DNA of 64,000 nt from Brevibacillus ruminantium (GTDB taxonomy: Bacteria; Bacillota; Bacilli; Brevibacillales; Brevibacillaceae). The stretch's first letter is position 1. Each line of letters begins with the position of its first letter. The stretch lies in the NCBI RefSeq assembly GCF_023746555.1, contig NZ_CP098755.1, positions 1,809,001 to 1,873,000 on the forward strand, read 5' to 3'. Shown here one piece after another: positions 52,942-63,501 of this stretch. A program made the translations under genes and the position numbers. The notes below the pieces were generated by a model that was not told the DNA's origin, ran no database searches, and saw only the letters and a list, made by a program, of their open reading frames with translations.

Positions 52942-53667
52942 ATGAGGAATCAACTAGAGTTTGAGGTTTATGGAAATTATGCGCTTTTTACCGACCCTGT
53001 GACAAAACTTGGAGGCGAGAAGTTTTCTTATCACGTCCCTAGCTATCAGGCACTGAAAGGGATAGTTGAATCAATATACTGGAAGCCCTCCATCATTTGG
53101 CATATCGACGAAGTGCGTATCATAAACGCGATCCAGACAGAATCCAAAGGAGTCCGTCCGATTGAGTATAACGGCGGAAATACTCTGGCTTATTACACTT
53201 ATCTCAGGAACCCACGGTACCAGGTACGCTGTCACTTTGAATTCAACCCTTATCGCCAAGACCTGAATCATGACCACAACGAGGGAAAGCACTTTAACAT
53301 TGCAAAGCGGGCATTAAAGGCGGGAGGCCGCCGGGATATTTTTCTCGGAGCGCGAGAATGCCAGGGTTATGTGGAACCATGTGTTTTCGGCGAGGGAAAA
53401 GGCTTTTATGATGAGGTTCCCGAAGTTGATTTCGGCATCATGGTTCATGGCATCAGCTACCCGGATGAAACAGGCAGGAAGGAACGGGAAACGCGTTTGT
53501 GGCGAGTCAAGATGGAATATGGCGTCATCCGCTTTATCCGCCCGGAGGAGTGCGCGCTGATTCGCAAGACGGGCGAAGGTTCAGCCAAGCCGTTTGGCCC
53601 CGTCAATATGCAGTCTGTAGACAACTTGTATGAGGAACTGCTTCCGAGAGGAGGAGGGAGTGAATGA
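52942..53667 (+). CDS. cas5c: type I-C Cas5 (Cas5d/Cas5c), crRNA-processing endonuclease
   Basis: A 241-aa protein that replaces Cas6 in type I-C: it cuts the repeat at the hairpin base and stays on the 5' handle in Cascade. The catalytic residues known for the Bacillus halodurans enzyme, Tyr46, Lys116 and His117, fall at the same positions here (Y46 in ESIYWKP; K116-H117 in NEGKHFN). GAAGGTGGTG precedes ATG 52942. First gene of the operon cas5-8-7-4-1-2, behind its own promoter and the probable CreR target. Confidence 0.95.
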   Translation: MRNQLEFEVYGNYALFTDPVTKLGGEKFSYHVPSYQALKGIVESIYWKPSIIWHIDEVRIINAIQTESKGVRPIEYNGGNTLAYYTYLRNPRYQVRCHFEFNPYRQDLNHDHNEGKHFNIAKRALKAGGRRDIFLGARECQGYVEPCVFGEGKGFYDEVPEVDFGIMVHGISYPDETGRKERETRLWRVKMEYGVIRFIRPEECALIRKTGEGSAKPFGPVNMQSVDNLYEELLPRGGGSE

Positions 53668-55559
53668 CTTGGCTCGCTACTCTAAAGAAGACATATGAGA
53701 ATCACGCGGATGTGATTGGCCAGTTTGAAAAAAAGCGTAATGATCGAGAGTACGCACTGCTGCCGATTTCGCACACTACCCAAAGTGCGCATATCGAGGT
53801 GAACCTGGATGGGCAGGGAAATTTTATCTCGGCAAAAGTGGTAGACAAAAATGAGGCAAGCACAATTATCCCCTGCACCGAAGCCTCTGCTAGCAGAACG
53901 AGCGCCCCGGTTCCCCATCCTCTCTTTGACAAACTGGTTTATCTGGCAGGCGACTTTACACGCTATTGTGGCGATGTTAAAGAAAATCCTCACGAAAAAT
54001 ATTTGGAGCAACTGCTCTCGTGGTGTGAATCTCCTGCCTCCCACCCCAAGGTGAAGAGCGTGTACACGTACCTTTGTAAAGGAACACTGATGGCTGACCT
54101 GATTCGGGAGAAAGTACTATGGGTAGATGAGCAGGGCAAGCTGCTGGATAAGTGGACAACGGTGATGGAAGAAAAGTATGGAGAAAAGCCGGAGATTTTC
54201 AAAGTGATTGCCTCCGACCAAAGTGCCGCTTTTGTCCGCTTTGCCGTACATGTGCCTGGTGAAGCGGAGTCGCGACTGTGGCGAGATCAGTCTGTGCAGC
54301 AGTCCTTCATTCAATACTATGACAGAGAGTTGACAGATACAGACTTGTGCTATGTCAGCGGTGATCATCTTCCGTATGCGGACAAGCATGCGTCGCGTAT
54401 ACGCAATTCTGCTGACAAGTCGAAATTGATTTCGGCCAATGATACGAGCGGCTTTACGTTTCGCGGGAGATTCCGCAGCAGCCGGGAAGCAGCGTCGGTA
54501 AGCTACGAGGTCTCACAGAAAGCGCACAACGCTTTGAAATGGTTGATTGAACGCCAAGGCTTTACCATAGATGGCAAGGTGTTTCTGGTATGGGGAACGG
54601 AAAAACTGGCTGTACCTGACCCTTTCAGCGATACATTCAGTTTGTACCAAGATGAAGAGGCATTAGGCGGGGATTTGGCGAATAAGGAGTTTGCCAATCA
54701 GATCCGACTGGCAATCGGCGGCTATCGGTACGATGGTGATTACAAATCCAAAGTCATCATCATGGTGCTGGATGCGGCCACTCCCGGACGGATGGCAATT
54801 GTTTACTATCGTGATTTAAACCAAGAGCTCTTTCTCAATCGCTTGGAGAACTGGCACATAACCTGTTCTTGGCTGCACCGTTACAAAAAGGACGGGGAGA
54901 ATCGGATTCGTTCGTTTATTGGAGCTCCCGCAACACGAGATATCGCATTCGCCGCCTACGGTCCGCGAGCCAATGACAAGGTCGTCAAGGGAATGATTGA
55001 AAGAATGCTTCCACCTATTATTGACGGAGCTAAGATTCCGCTTGATATTGTTCGCAGCGCCATCACTCGCGCTTCCAATCCGGTAGGAATGGATGAGTGG
55101 GAGTGGGAAAAAACACTCAGTATCACATGTGCATTAGTGAAAAAGACTTACGAGAAGGAGGGTTTTACGGTGGGCTTAGATACCGGGAACACGGATCGGA
55201 GTTATCTGTTCGGCAGAATGCTGGCTATTGCCGATGTACTGGAAAGAAGGGCATTAGGCCGTGAAGAAAAACGGGCTACCAATGCAGTGCGTTATATGAA
55301 TGCCTTTGCACAACGACCAGGAAGAACTTGGACCATTATTCAGTCGAATCTGCAGCCTTATCAGGCAAGGATGGGTACCGAAGCAACTTATTATAACCAA
55401 TTGCTAGATGAGGTCGGCGCCCAACTAAAAGCGGAACATTTTACTGATCGGCCGCTAAGTGGTTTGTACCTGCTTGGATTTTACAGTCAACGCCACGAGT
55501 TATACAAGAGCAAGAAAGAGAAAGAAGAAGAAACAGGGCAAGATTCTACGAATCATTAA
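53664..55559 (+). CDS. cas8c: type I-C Cascade large subunit Cas8c (Csd1)
   Basis: A 631-aa large subunit that recognises the PAM. Typical Csd1 segments: [15 protein letters not shown] near the middle, [20 protein letters not shown] and [20 protein letters not shown] at the end. An internal start in this gene usually makes the small subunit Cas11c; the region after about residue 510 would hold it, though I could not fix a start. It overlaps cas5 by 4 nt (ATGA). Confidence 0.93.
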   Translation: MTWLATLKKTYENHADVIGQFEKKRNDREYALLPISHTTQSAHIEVNLDGQGNFISAKVVDKNEASTIIPCTEASASRTSAPVPHPLFDKLVYLAGDFTRYCGDVKENPHEKYLEQLLSWCESPASHPKVKSVYTYLCKGTLMADLIREKVLWVDEQGKLLDKWTTVMEEKYGEKPEIFKVIASDQSAAFVRFAVHVPGEAESRLWRDQSVQQSFIQYYDRELTDTDLCYVSGDHLPYADKHASRIRNSADKSKLISANDTSGFTFRGRFRSSREAASVSYEVSQKAHNALKWLIERQGFTIDGKVFLVWGTEKLAVPDPFSDTFSLYQDEEALGGDLANKEFANQIRLAIGGYRYDGDYKSKVIIMVLDAATPGRMAIVYYRDLNQELFLNRLENWHITCSWLHRYKKDGENRIRSFIGAPATRDIAFAAYGPRANDKVVKGMIERMLPPIIDGAKIPLDIVRSAITRASNPVGMDEWEWEKTLSITCALVKKTYEKEGFTVGLDTGNTDRSYLFGRMLAIADVLERRALGREEKRATNAVRYMNAFAQRPGRTWTIIQSNLQPYQARMGTEATYYNQLLDEVGAQLKAEHFTDRPLSGLYLLGFYSQRHELYKSKKEKEEETGQDSTNH

Positions 55560-55577
55560 GATGGGAGAGATGTTGGA

Positions 55578-56444
55578 ATGAGTACACTCGATCACAAAAT
55601 TGATTTTGCTGTTGTTCTGTCAGTTCGCAATGCAAACCCGAATGGCGATCCGTTAAATGGCAATCGCCCTCGTCAAAATTACGATGGACGCGGTGAGATC
55701 TCGGATGTTTGCATTAAAAGAAAAATTCGCAATAGACTGCAAGATATGGGCGAACCTATTCTAGTCCAGTCCGACGAACGGCGCTCAGATGCATATCGCA
55801 GCATTAAAGACCGCGTGGATGCCAATGCAGAACTCCAAGAGTTTGCCAAAGGGAAAAAGCAGAACAACGATCTGTACGCGCAAGTAGCTTGCAACACATG
55901 GATTGATGTACGCAGCTTTGGACAAGTCTTTGCTTTTAGTGGTTCGGATGTATCGATCGGCATTCGCGGTCCGGTCTCTATTCATCCGGCTGTCAGCATC
56001 GACCCAATTGATATTTCCAGCATTCAGATTACCAAAAGCGTAAATGCGGTCACGCCAAAAGATCCGAACAAGAAAAGCTCTGATACGATGGGGATGAAAC
56101 ACAGAGTCGATTTTGGCGTGTATGTTTTCTATGGCAGCATCAATACCCAGTTGGCTGAAAAGACCGGATTCACAAATGAAGATGCTGATAAAATTAAGCA
56201 GGCTTTGCTCACATTATTCGAAAATGACGCATCTTCCGCCCGGCCGGATGGAAGTATGGAGGTATACCGTCTGTACTGGTGGGAGCATCAGTCCAAATTA
56301 GGGCAATACTCTTCCGCCAAGGTGCATCGTTCCTTACAGATTCAGCTAAGGGAAGGAATTGGCGAAGCGAAGTCGGCTGAAGACTATGTCTGCACCATAC
56401 AACCTCTCGAAGGTCTGGAAGTTCAAGAGTATGATGGATTATAA
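55578..56444 (+). CDS. cas7c: type I-C Cascade backbone Cas7c (Csd2)
   Basis: A 288-aa backbone protein. The start SVRNANPNGDPLNGNRPRQN is the Csd2 hallmark, with RGPVSIHPAVSIDPIDISSI and GMKHRVDFGVYVFYGSIN following. Several copies coat the crRNA spacer and flip out every sixth base. It lies 18 bp after cas8c with GGGAGAG upstream. Confidence 0.95.
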   Translation: MSTLDHKIDFAVVLSVRNANPNGDPLNGNRPRQNYDGRGEISDVCIKRKIRNRLQDMGEPILVQSDERRSDAYRSIKDRVDANAELQEFAKGKKQNNDLYAQVACNTWIDVRSFGQVFAFSGSDVSIGIRGPVSIHPAVSIDPIDISSIQITKSVNAVTPKDPNKKSSDTMGMKHRVDFGVYVFYGSINTQLAEKTGFTNEDADKIKQALLTLFENDASSARPDGSMEVYRLYWWEHQSKLGQYSSAKVHRSLQIQLREGIGEAKSAEDYVCTIQPLEGLEVQEYDGL

Positions 56445-57090
56445 CGAAGAGGATTTCTTGCTGCTTTCAGGCATTCAGCATTTTAATTTTTGCAGAAGAC
56501 AGTGGGCGCTCATTCATATTGAACAGCAATGGGAGGAAAATGTCCGAACGCTTGAGGGAGCATATGTACACAGAGTAGCGGATCAACCTCTGCTTCGTGA
56601 AAAAAGAGGGGAGAAGCTGATCGTTCGTGCATTGCCTGTTCACTCAAAGCAGCTAGGGGTCGCAGGAATTTGTGATGTTGTTGAGTTTGTCCGTGATCCT
56701 GAAGGGATATCGCTTGCAGGGGAGGAAGGTCTGTACCTTCCTTTCCCTGTTGAATACAAGCGGGGAAAACCCAAAAAAGATGATTCAGACCGTTCGCAGT
56801 TAATTGCCCAGATGTTGTGTCTGGAAGAAATGCTGGTTTGCGAACTCTCAGTTGGATATCTCTATTACGATGAGATCAAACAACGAGTAGAAGTGCCTGT
56901 TACTCCCTCGGATAAGGAGCAGGTACGTAAAATCTTTCGAGAAATGCACCATTATTTTCAAAAGAATCACACCCCGAAGGCGAAAGCAGGTCCGCACTGC
57001 CAAAGCTGCTCTTTAAACCAAGTTTGCTTGCCTGAGATGATGAATAGAAAAAAGGTTTCAAGTTTCATTGAAAGCAGGTTGAACGAATGA
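56431..57090 (+). CDS. cas4: Cas4 exonuclease
   Basis: A 219-aa RecB-like nuclease that selects PAM-proximal ends of new spacers. The four iron-sulfur cysteines are in HFNFCRRQW and GPHCQSCSLNQVCLP; the nuclease motif is FPVEYKRGKPKK (E-x-K) followed by QLIAQMLCLEEML. A longer frame opens at 56359 inside cas7, but the protein starts at ATG 56431 or 56434, overlapping the cas7 stop. Confidence 0.94.
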   Translation: MMDYNEEDFLLLSGIQHFNFCRRQWALIHIEQQWEENVRTLEGAYVHRVADQPLLREKRGEKLIVRALPVHSKQLGVAGICDVVEFVRDPEGISLAGEEGLYLPFPVEYKRGKPKKDDSDRSQLIAQMLCLEEMLVCELSVGYLYYDEIKQRVEVPVTPSDKEQVRKIFREMHHYFQKNHTPKAKAGPHCQSCSLNQVCLPEMMNRKKVSSFIESRLNE

Positions 57091-58118
57091 GAAAGCTGCT
57101 GAATACGTTGTTCGTTACCACGCAGGACGCATATTTATCATTAGATGGTGAAAATATCGTAGTCAAAAATGAAGAGGAAACGTTAGGGCGCTACCCCCTG
57201 CACAATTTAGAGGCGGTGTGTACGTTTGGTTATGCAGGCGCAAGTCCAGCTTTAATGGGGGCGTGTGCTGCACGTAATATTTCACTGACTTTTCTAACCC
57301 GAAATGGGCGTTTTTTGGCCAGGGTGATTGGAGAAGACAGAGGAAATGTGGTACTCAGAAAGGAACAGTATCGGATCTCCGACAATGAAAGAAGAAGTGC
57401 CCTGGTGGCCCGAAATATAATAGTAGGGAAACTGTACAACAGCAAATGGATTTTGGAGCGTGCGACACGTGACTACCCGCTCCGAATCGATGTCGACAGA
57501 ATGAAGCGGGTGACGGCCTCGTTGTCCGAGACGATGAAACTAGTCCGTAATGTAGAAGACCTAGGGATTTTGCGAGGCCTGGAAGGGACTGCTGCGGTTC
57601 AGTACAACTCTGTGTTCGATGATCTAATCTTGCAGCAAAAAGAGCATTTTTCTTTTCGCGGCCGCAGCAAACGGCCGCCGCTTGATAATGTCAACGCTTT
57701 GTTATCCTTCGCTTATACCTTGCTTGCCAATGATATGAAGGCGGCTTTGGAGGCGGTGGGACTGGATGCCTACGTTGGCTTTTTGCACAGGGATCGACCG
57801 GGGCGGGCTTCGCTGGCGCTTGATCTGATGGAAGAACTCAGAGGGGTTTATGCAGATCGACTGGTGCTGTCCCTGATTAATAAAAGGATCATAAACAGCA
57901 AGGGCTTCCATAAGAAAGAAAATGGCGCGGTCATTATGGACGAAGATACAAGAAAACAAGTATTAAAAGCCTGGCAAGAAAGAAAACAAGAAAAGATTAT
58001 TCATCCGTATCTGCATGAAAAAATCTCTTGGGGACTGGTCCCTTATGCGCAAGCGTTGCTATTAGCCAGGTTTATTAGAGGGGATTTGGATGAATATCCT
58101 CCATTCTTGTGGAAGTAG
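57087..58118 (+). CDS. cas1: Cas1 integrase
   Basis: A 343-aa spacer integrase, subtype I-C form. The metal-binding glutamate is in LRGLEGTAAVQYN, the histidine in GFLHRDRPGRASL and the aspartate in the following SLALDLMEELRGVYADRLVL. The N-terminal beta domain (LLNTLFVTTQDAYLSLDGEN) is normal. It overlaps cas4 by 4 nt. Confidence 0.96.
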   Translation: MRKLLNTLFVTTQDAYLSLDGENIVVKNEEETLGRYPLHNLEAVCTFGYAGASPALMGACAARNISLTFLTRNGRFLARVIGEDRGNVVLRKEQYRISDNERRSALVARNIIVGKLYNSKWILERATRDYPLRIDVDRMKRVTASLSETMKLVRNVEDLGILRGLEGTAAVQYNSVFDDLILQQKEHFSFRGRSKRPPLDNVNALLSFAYTLLANDMKAALEAVGLDAYVGFLHRDRPGRASLALDLMEELRGVYADRLVLSLINKRIINSKGFHKKENGAVIMDEDTRKQVLKAWQERKQEKIIHPYLHEKISWGLVPYAQALLLARFIRGDLDEYPPFLWK

Positions 58119-58126
58119 GTGTTGTC

Positions 58127-58417
58127 ATGTTAATCCTCATTACCTATGATGTAAGTACATCAAGCGCGGAAGGCAGAAGAAGACTGACCCGAGTATCTAA
58201 AAAGTGCTTGGACTATGGTCAAAGAGTACAGAATTCTGTTTTTGAATGCATACTTGATACGACCCAGTTTCGCCGTCTCAAATATGAATTGGAGGAATTG
58301 ATAGACACGGAAAAGGATAGTTTGCGTTTCTATAATCTCGGTGACAAATACAAGACTAAAGTAGAACATCTTGGAATAAAGCATTCCTATGACATGGAAG
58401 GCCCGTTGATTCTTTAA
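58127..58417 (+). CDS. cas2: Cas2
   Basis: A 96-aa adaptation protein, ferredoxin-like fold: LILITYDVSTSSAEGRRRLT with the usual aspartate, QNSVFECILDTTQFRRLKYE and a C-terminal strand. The frame opens at GTG 58109, but ATG 58127 gives the standard I-C length and the family start. It forms the Cas1-Cas2 complex. The array leader follows. Confidence 0.95.
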   Translation: MLILITYDVSTSSAEGRRRLTRVSKKCLDYGQRVQNSVFECILDTTQFRRLKYELEELIDTEKDSLRFYNLGDKYKTKVEHLGIKHSYDMEGPLIL

Positions 58418-58605
58418 GCTTTAAGGTGCGAATGTAAGGCTCCCATGAATTTCCCGAGTCCTTCGCACCTCGATTTTTGTCGAAAATCATAAAAATAAGT
58501 AATCAGTGGTAAATGTCAATAAGGGATACTTAGTTAATTAATGATTTTTTTAGCTAAATGCATGAAATTGATTCATTCATCGTATTAATTTCATACATTT
58601 TCGCT
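58418..58605 (+). promoter_or_regulatory. CRISPR leader with cas2-distal hairpin
   Basis: A/T-rich leader between cas2 and the first repeat. AGGTGCGAA (58424-58432) and TTCGCACCT (58462-58470) make a perfect 9-bp stem with a 29-nt loop, followed by ATTTTTG; this may end the cas operon or mark the leader. The 130 bases after it hold the array promoter, which I could not fix, and end in CATTTTCGCT at the first repeat. Confidence 0.75.
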
Positions 58606-61600
58606 GTCGCACTTCGTATGGAGTGCGTGGATTGAAATTACTGCCTTATCCAAAGCAACAATTGGATACATACGTCGCACTTCGTATGGAGTGCGTGGAT
58701 TGAAATACCAGCCGCACTGGCACCGGATACAACACCGAACGTCGCACTTCGTATGGAGTGCGTGGATTGAAATTGTTTATCGGTGCAGAACAGGTAAACT
58801 ACACGAACAAAGTCGCACTTCGTATGGAGTGCGTGGATTGAAATCAGAAGAAACAGCATCGAGAAAAGTGGCTATCACTTGTCGCACTTCGTATGGAGTG
58901 CGTGGATTGAAATAGACAATTTGAAAGAAGGTGTGCTTTTGGCTTATCGGGTCGCACTTCGTATGGAGTGCGTGGATTGAAATCAAAGAGTGAGTTACAA
59001 GAGGTTTGGAGCAATGGCTGGGTCGCACTTCGTATGGAGTGCGTGGATTGAAATCGGCACCACGCGAGGCAAGGGGAAATCCCAAGCTACGTCGCACTTC
59101 GTATGGAGTGCGTGGATTGAAATAGAAAAAAGGCAATCGCCCTCTCGTCCTCCAAGTAGTCGCACTTCGTATGGAGTGCGTGGATTGAAATGATTTCGGC
59201 TCGTGGCAGGACCTGTAAATCCCCTTGTCGCACTTCGTATGGAGTGCGTGGATTGAAATTTTGTCTGTGGCCGAAAGTATGTATCCAATTGTTGTCGCAC
59301 TTCGTATGGAGTGCGTGGATTGAAATAACTACGACACAAAAACCAAGGACATAAACCTCGTCGCACTTCGTATGGAGTGCGTGGATTGAAATCGAAGTTC
59401 CGTTTTCATCTTGAGTTCAGTACCTTTGTCGCACTTCGTATGGAGTGCGTGGATTGAAATGCTATGTTGTGGCCGCATGTGCGCGATTATACCGTCGCAC
59501 TTCGTATGGAGTGCGTGGATTGAAATAAACTTAATGCTTGTCATCACTGTGACAGCTTTACGTCGCACTTCGTATGGAGTGCGTGGATTGAAATGTTTGG
59601 CGGCACGCTGGATGGTGTCGTTTTTGGGTCGCACTTCGTATGGAGTGCGTGGATTGAAATCCCATCTGATTGTACAAAACCCATGTTAGCTTCAGGTCGC
59701 ACTTCGTATGGAGTGCGTGGATTGAAATCCTGTCCATTTTTCTAACTCCCGGCGCAGCTCTTCGTCGCACTTCGTATGGAGTGCGTGGATTGAAATATCA
59801 GGGTCTTGGCGTGGTCGAGGAACGAATCGACGTCGCACTTCGTATGGAGTGCGTGGATTGAAATTCCCCACAGATCGTTTGTATCCTTGAGTCGATCACG
59901 TCGCACTTCGTATGGAGTGCGTGGATTGAAATTGCTGTTGTGCGAAGAAAGGAAACGCCCAGCGTCGTCGCACTTCGTATGGAGTGCGTGGATTGAAATA
60001 TATCCTCCTTAGATATCGTTTGCGATTGACTTGGTCGCACTTCGTATGGAGTGCGTGGATTGAAATCTTTTTGGAGCTGCTGCGGACGCTGCAATCAATA
60101 GTCGCACTTCGTATGGAGTGCGTGGATTGAAATCTCCTTGGTGTCCAGCACCGCCACAAACGGATACGTCGCACTTCGTATGGAGTGCGTGGATTGAAAT
60201 TGAGTTTTCGGATGAGCAGGCTGCTGACATCCTCGTCGCACTTCGTATGGAGTGCGTGGATTGAAATCCCCTTGCTCGTAATTGTTGAGAGTAGACTTGC
60301 GGTCGCACTTCGTATGGAGTGCGTGGATTGAAATCAAACGGATTCCCAGACGGTGTGACAAACTTTTGATTGTCGCACTTCGTATGGAGTGCGTGGATTG
60401 AAATGTGTTCCTGCTCGTCAATAACAGGCAGGCCACGGTGTCGCACTTCGTATGGAGTGCGTGGATTGAAATCCCGGACAGGGCATCCTTGGCATTGTCC
60501 GTAAATTGTCGCACTTCGTATGGAGTGCGTGGATTGAAATCCACTCGCAAATCACCACGGTGCAAAACGCCTCGCGTCGCACTTCGTATGGAGTGCGTGG
60601 ATTGAAATCGGCAATCGAGTTGGAGCCGATGGTATCGATAATCGTCGCACTTCGTATGGAGTGCGTGGATTGAAATCCTTGCTCACGGGTGATCACCTGA
60701 TAGGGCTTAGCAGTCGCACTTCGTATGGAGTGCGTGGATTGAAATCTCCCTGAGAAGTAGGGGGTATGGATGAACTAATTGGTCGCACTTCGTATGGAGT
60801 GCGTGGATTGAAATCCATCCACGCTATCAATCGCCTGTTCGTTACTCCGTCGCACTTCGTATGGAGTGCGTGGATTGAAATCCTGCCCATTTTTCTAATT
60901 CTCGGCGCAGCTCATCGTCGCACTTCGTATGGAGTGCGTGGATTGAAATCCTTTGACGCGCCTGTTACGATATTTGCACCCGTGTCGCACTTCGTATGGA
61001 GTGCGTGGATTGAAATCTAAGTTATAGGTATTGTTCCGTACTTTAATCTCGTCGCACTTCGTATGGAGTGCGTGGATTGAAATAGTTGTTCGCGCAGCTC
61101 ACGCACATTGATCAATGTCGCACTTCGTATGGAGTGCGTGGATTGAAATTTGTTAACTTGATTATAGCAACACATTAGCACAGTCGCACTTCGTATGGAG
61201 TGCGTGGATTGAAATAATAGCTAATTGAATCCGTCCTCGTAGCGCCCCCAGTCGCACTTCGTATGGAGTGCGTGGATTGAAATCCTGAATCCTTGCTAAC
61301 TGAGGTTACCCAGCAACGGTCGCACTTCGTATGGAGTGCGTGGATTGAAATCGTGGTCGGGAGTGTATTCAGATACAATCGTTCGTTGTCGCACTTCGTA
61401 TGGAGTGCGTGGATTGAAATTTTATAGTGGTCTGTATCACTAGAAAAAGAATTGGGTCGCACTTCGTATGGAGTGCGTGGATTGAAATCTCACATCGGCA
61501 GCGATCATGGTCACGGCTTGTTGCGTCGCACTTCGTATGGAGTGCGTGGATTGAAATATATTGAGGTTGTCCACGGTGTAAGTGAGCTGAGCCTGTCGCA

Positions 61601-63183
61601 CTTCGTATGGAGTGCGTGGATTGAAATCGTTTTCCCATTGAAGGTAAAAATCTGGACGGATGTCGCACTTCGTATGGAGTGCGTGGATTGAAATCGGTTA
61701 CTGTTTGGAATAGCGTTGATAGCTACCTGGTCGCACTTCGTATGGAGTGCGTGGATTGAAATAACCCGTTTACTTAATGGGCGTGATGGCAGTGGCTTGT
61801 CGCACTTCGTATGGAGTGCGTGGATTGAAATCCATAGGGGGTGGCTGTTAGCTGACTCCAACCACTGTCGCACTTCGTATGGAGTGCGTGGATTGAAATT
61901 ATCCACCCAAACAAAGCCGGAACACCTGACAAAGGTCGCACTTCGTATGGAGTGCGTGGATTGAAATACGCAAAGGCTTGGCAACACGAGTAAACACTTG
62001 CGAGTCGCACTTCGTATGGAGTGCGTGGATTGAAATACCAGCACCATTAGACCTTTAGCTGTGGTAAACGTGTCGCACTTCGTATGGAGTGCGTGGATTG
62101 AAATCCATAGGGGGTGGCTGTTAGCTGACTCCAACCACGTCGCACTTCGTATGGAGTGCGTGGATTGAAATTGTTTGCGTTGCTGGGTAACCTCAGTTAG
62201 CAAGGAGTCGCACTTCGTATGGAGTGCGTGGATTGAAATACTATCATTGCGTGTTTTTTAATCTGCCGTACATAGTCGCACTTCGTATGGAGTGCGTGGA
62301 TTGAAATAGGTGTTCGAGGATCTGGAGGGGGAAGAAGAGGTTGTGTCGCACTTCGTATGGAGTGCGTGGATTGAAATCGGTTACTGTTTGGAATAGCGTT
62401 GATAGCTACCGTCGCACTTCGTATGGAGTGCGTGGATTGAAATCCATAGGGGGTGGCTGTTAGCTGACTCCAACCACGTCGCACTTCGTATGGAGTGCGT
62501 GGATTGAAATCCATAGGGGGTGGCTGTTAGCTGACTCCAACCACGTCGCACTTCGTATGGAGTGCGTGGATTGAAATAGCGTAGTGAGGATGTCAGCAGC
62601 CTGCTCATCCGAGTCGCACTTCGTATGGAGTGCGTGGATTGAAATCCATATGCGTCCGGGTCTACCAGCTCATCGGGAGTCGCACTTCGTATGGAGTGCG
62701 TGGATTGAAATAAAAATGGCGATCGGCAAATTGCCGAAAGAACCACGTCGCACTTCGTATGGAGTGCGTGGATTGAAATTTTATGCGTGTGCCAGCACGC
62801 GACCCTGTACTACGTCGCACTTCGTATGGAGTGCGTGGATTGAAATTGGCAGGATTTGATTGGATTCTCCGATGACTACAGTCGCACTTCGTATGGAGTG
62901 CGTGGATTGAAATGGGTTCCGTGGACATAAAAGCTTGGAGGACGCTTAGTCGCACTTCGTATGGAGTGCGTGGATTGAAATATGGAAACGGTGGTAATCA
63001 AGAGTCTCTGTGCTGGTCGCACTTCGTATGGAGTGCGTGGATTGAAATCAGGGAACAGTTTCAGCAGCATCAGAGAAGGAGTTAGTCGCACTTCGTATGG
63101 AGTGCGTGGATTGAAATAGCTACCGGCACGCGATAAGCTTCCGGGACCACGTCGCACTTCGTATGGAGTGCGTGGATTGAAAT
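58606..63183 (+). CRISPR. type I-C CRISPR array, 68 repeats and 67 spacers
   Basis: Repeat of 33 bp, beginning GTCGCACTTCGTATGGAG and ending TGCGTGGATTGAAAT, with the I-C stem CGCACT/AGTGCG. By hand count there are 68 copies, first at 58606-58638, last at 63151-63183, with no change seen, even in the last copy. The 67 spacers are 33-38 bp long. Spacers 48, 52, 57 and 58 are the same sequence; 46 and 56 are the same; 17 and 34 are near-identical; pairs 40/53 and 24/59 overlap on opposite strands. The leader side is 58606 (next to cas2). The size and uniformity indicate an active system. Confidence 0.98.
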
Positions 63184-63234
63184 TTTTCGTGCATTTTTTC
63201 AGCAAAGACAAGTGACAAAGAAAACCTGTCGACA

Positions 63235-63369
63235 TCAAGATCCCGTTTTCGTTATTTGCATACACAAAGTAAGAGCCCAGTAAACGAGAGCAAAAGTCCG
63301 ATTAAACAAAGCGCCACCGGTGGTTCCAACGAGCGCTACAAAGGTAACAAGAAAGCTCTTTGCCTTCAT
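63235..63369 (-). CDS. possible small membrane protein
   Basis: Forty-four residues, MKAKSFLVTFVALVGTTGGA..., with one long hydrophobic stretch and a helix LVYWALTLCMQ. The frame is open to 63687, but the upstream part is antisense to the cupin gene. AGGA lies close to ATG 63369, and a stronger GGAGGAGG is about 50 nt up. Weakly supported. The rest of 63184-63501 holds only short A/T-rich sequence and the cupin ribosome site. Confidence 0.3.
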   Translation of the reverse strand: MKAKSFLVTFVALVGTTGGALFNRTFALVYWALTLCMQITKTGS

Positions 63370-63501
63370 TTCCTGTTCGGATCGGTTTAAAACAAATTTT
63401 GAGCTCCTTTTTCCAAAAACGATTTCCTCCTCCGCCACGCCTTCATAGCATGATATAGGCGTATGCCACTGTGTGTAAATGACAAGGAGGAGTATATAGA
63501 A

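Noticed and set aside
50311-58417. Absence of cas6 as a defect
   Set aside because: Type I-C systems use Cas5 for crRNA processing, and its catalytic residues are present here.
58638-63265. Many long open frames on both strands through the CRISPR array
   Set aside because: They are translations of the repeat (periodic peptides such as FNPRTPYEVR or SHFVWSAWIEI) and not genes.
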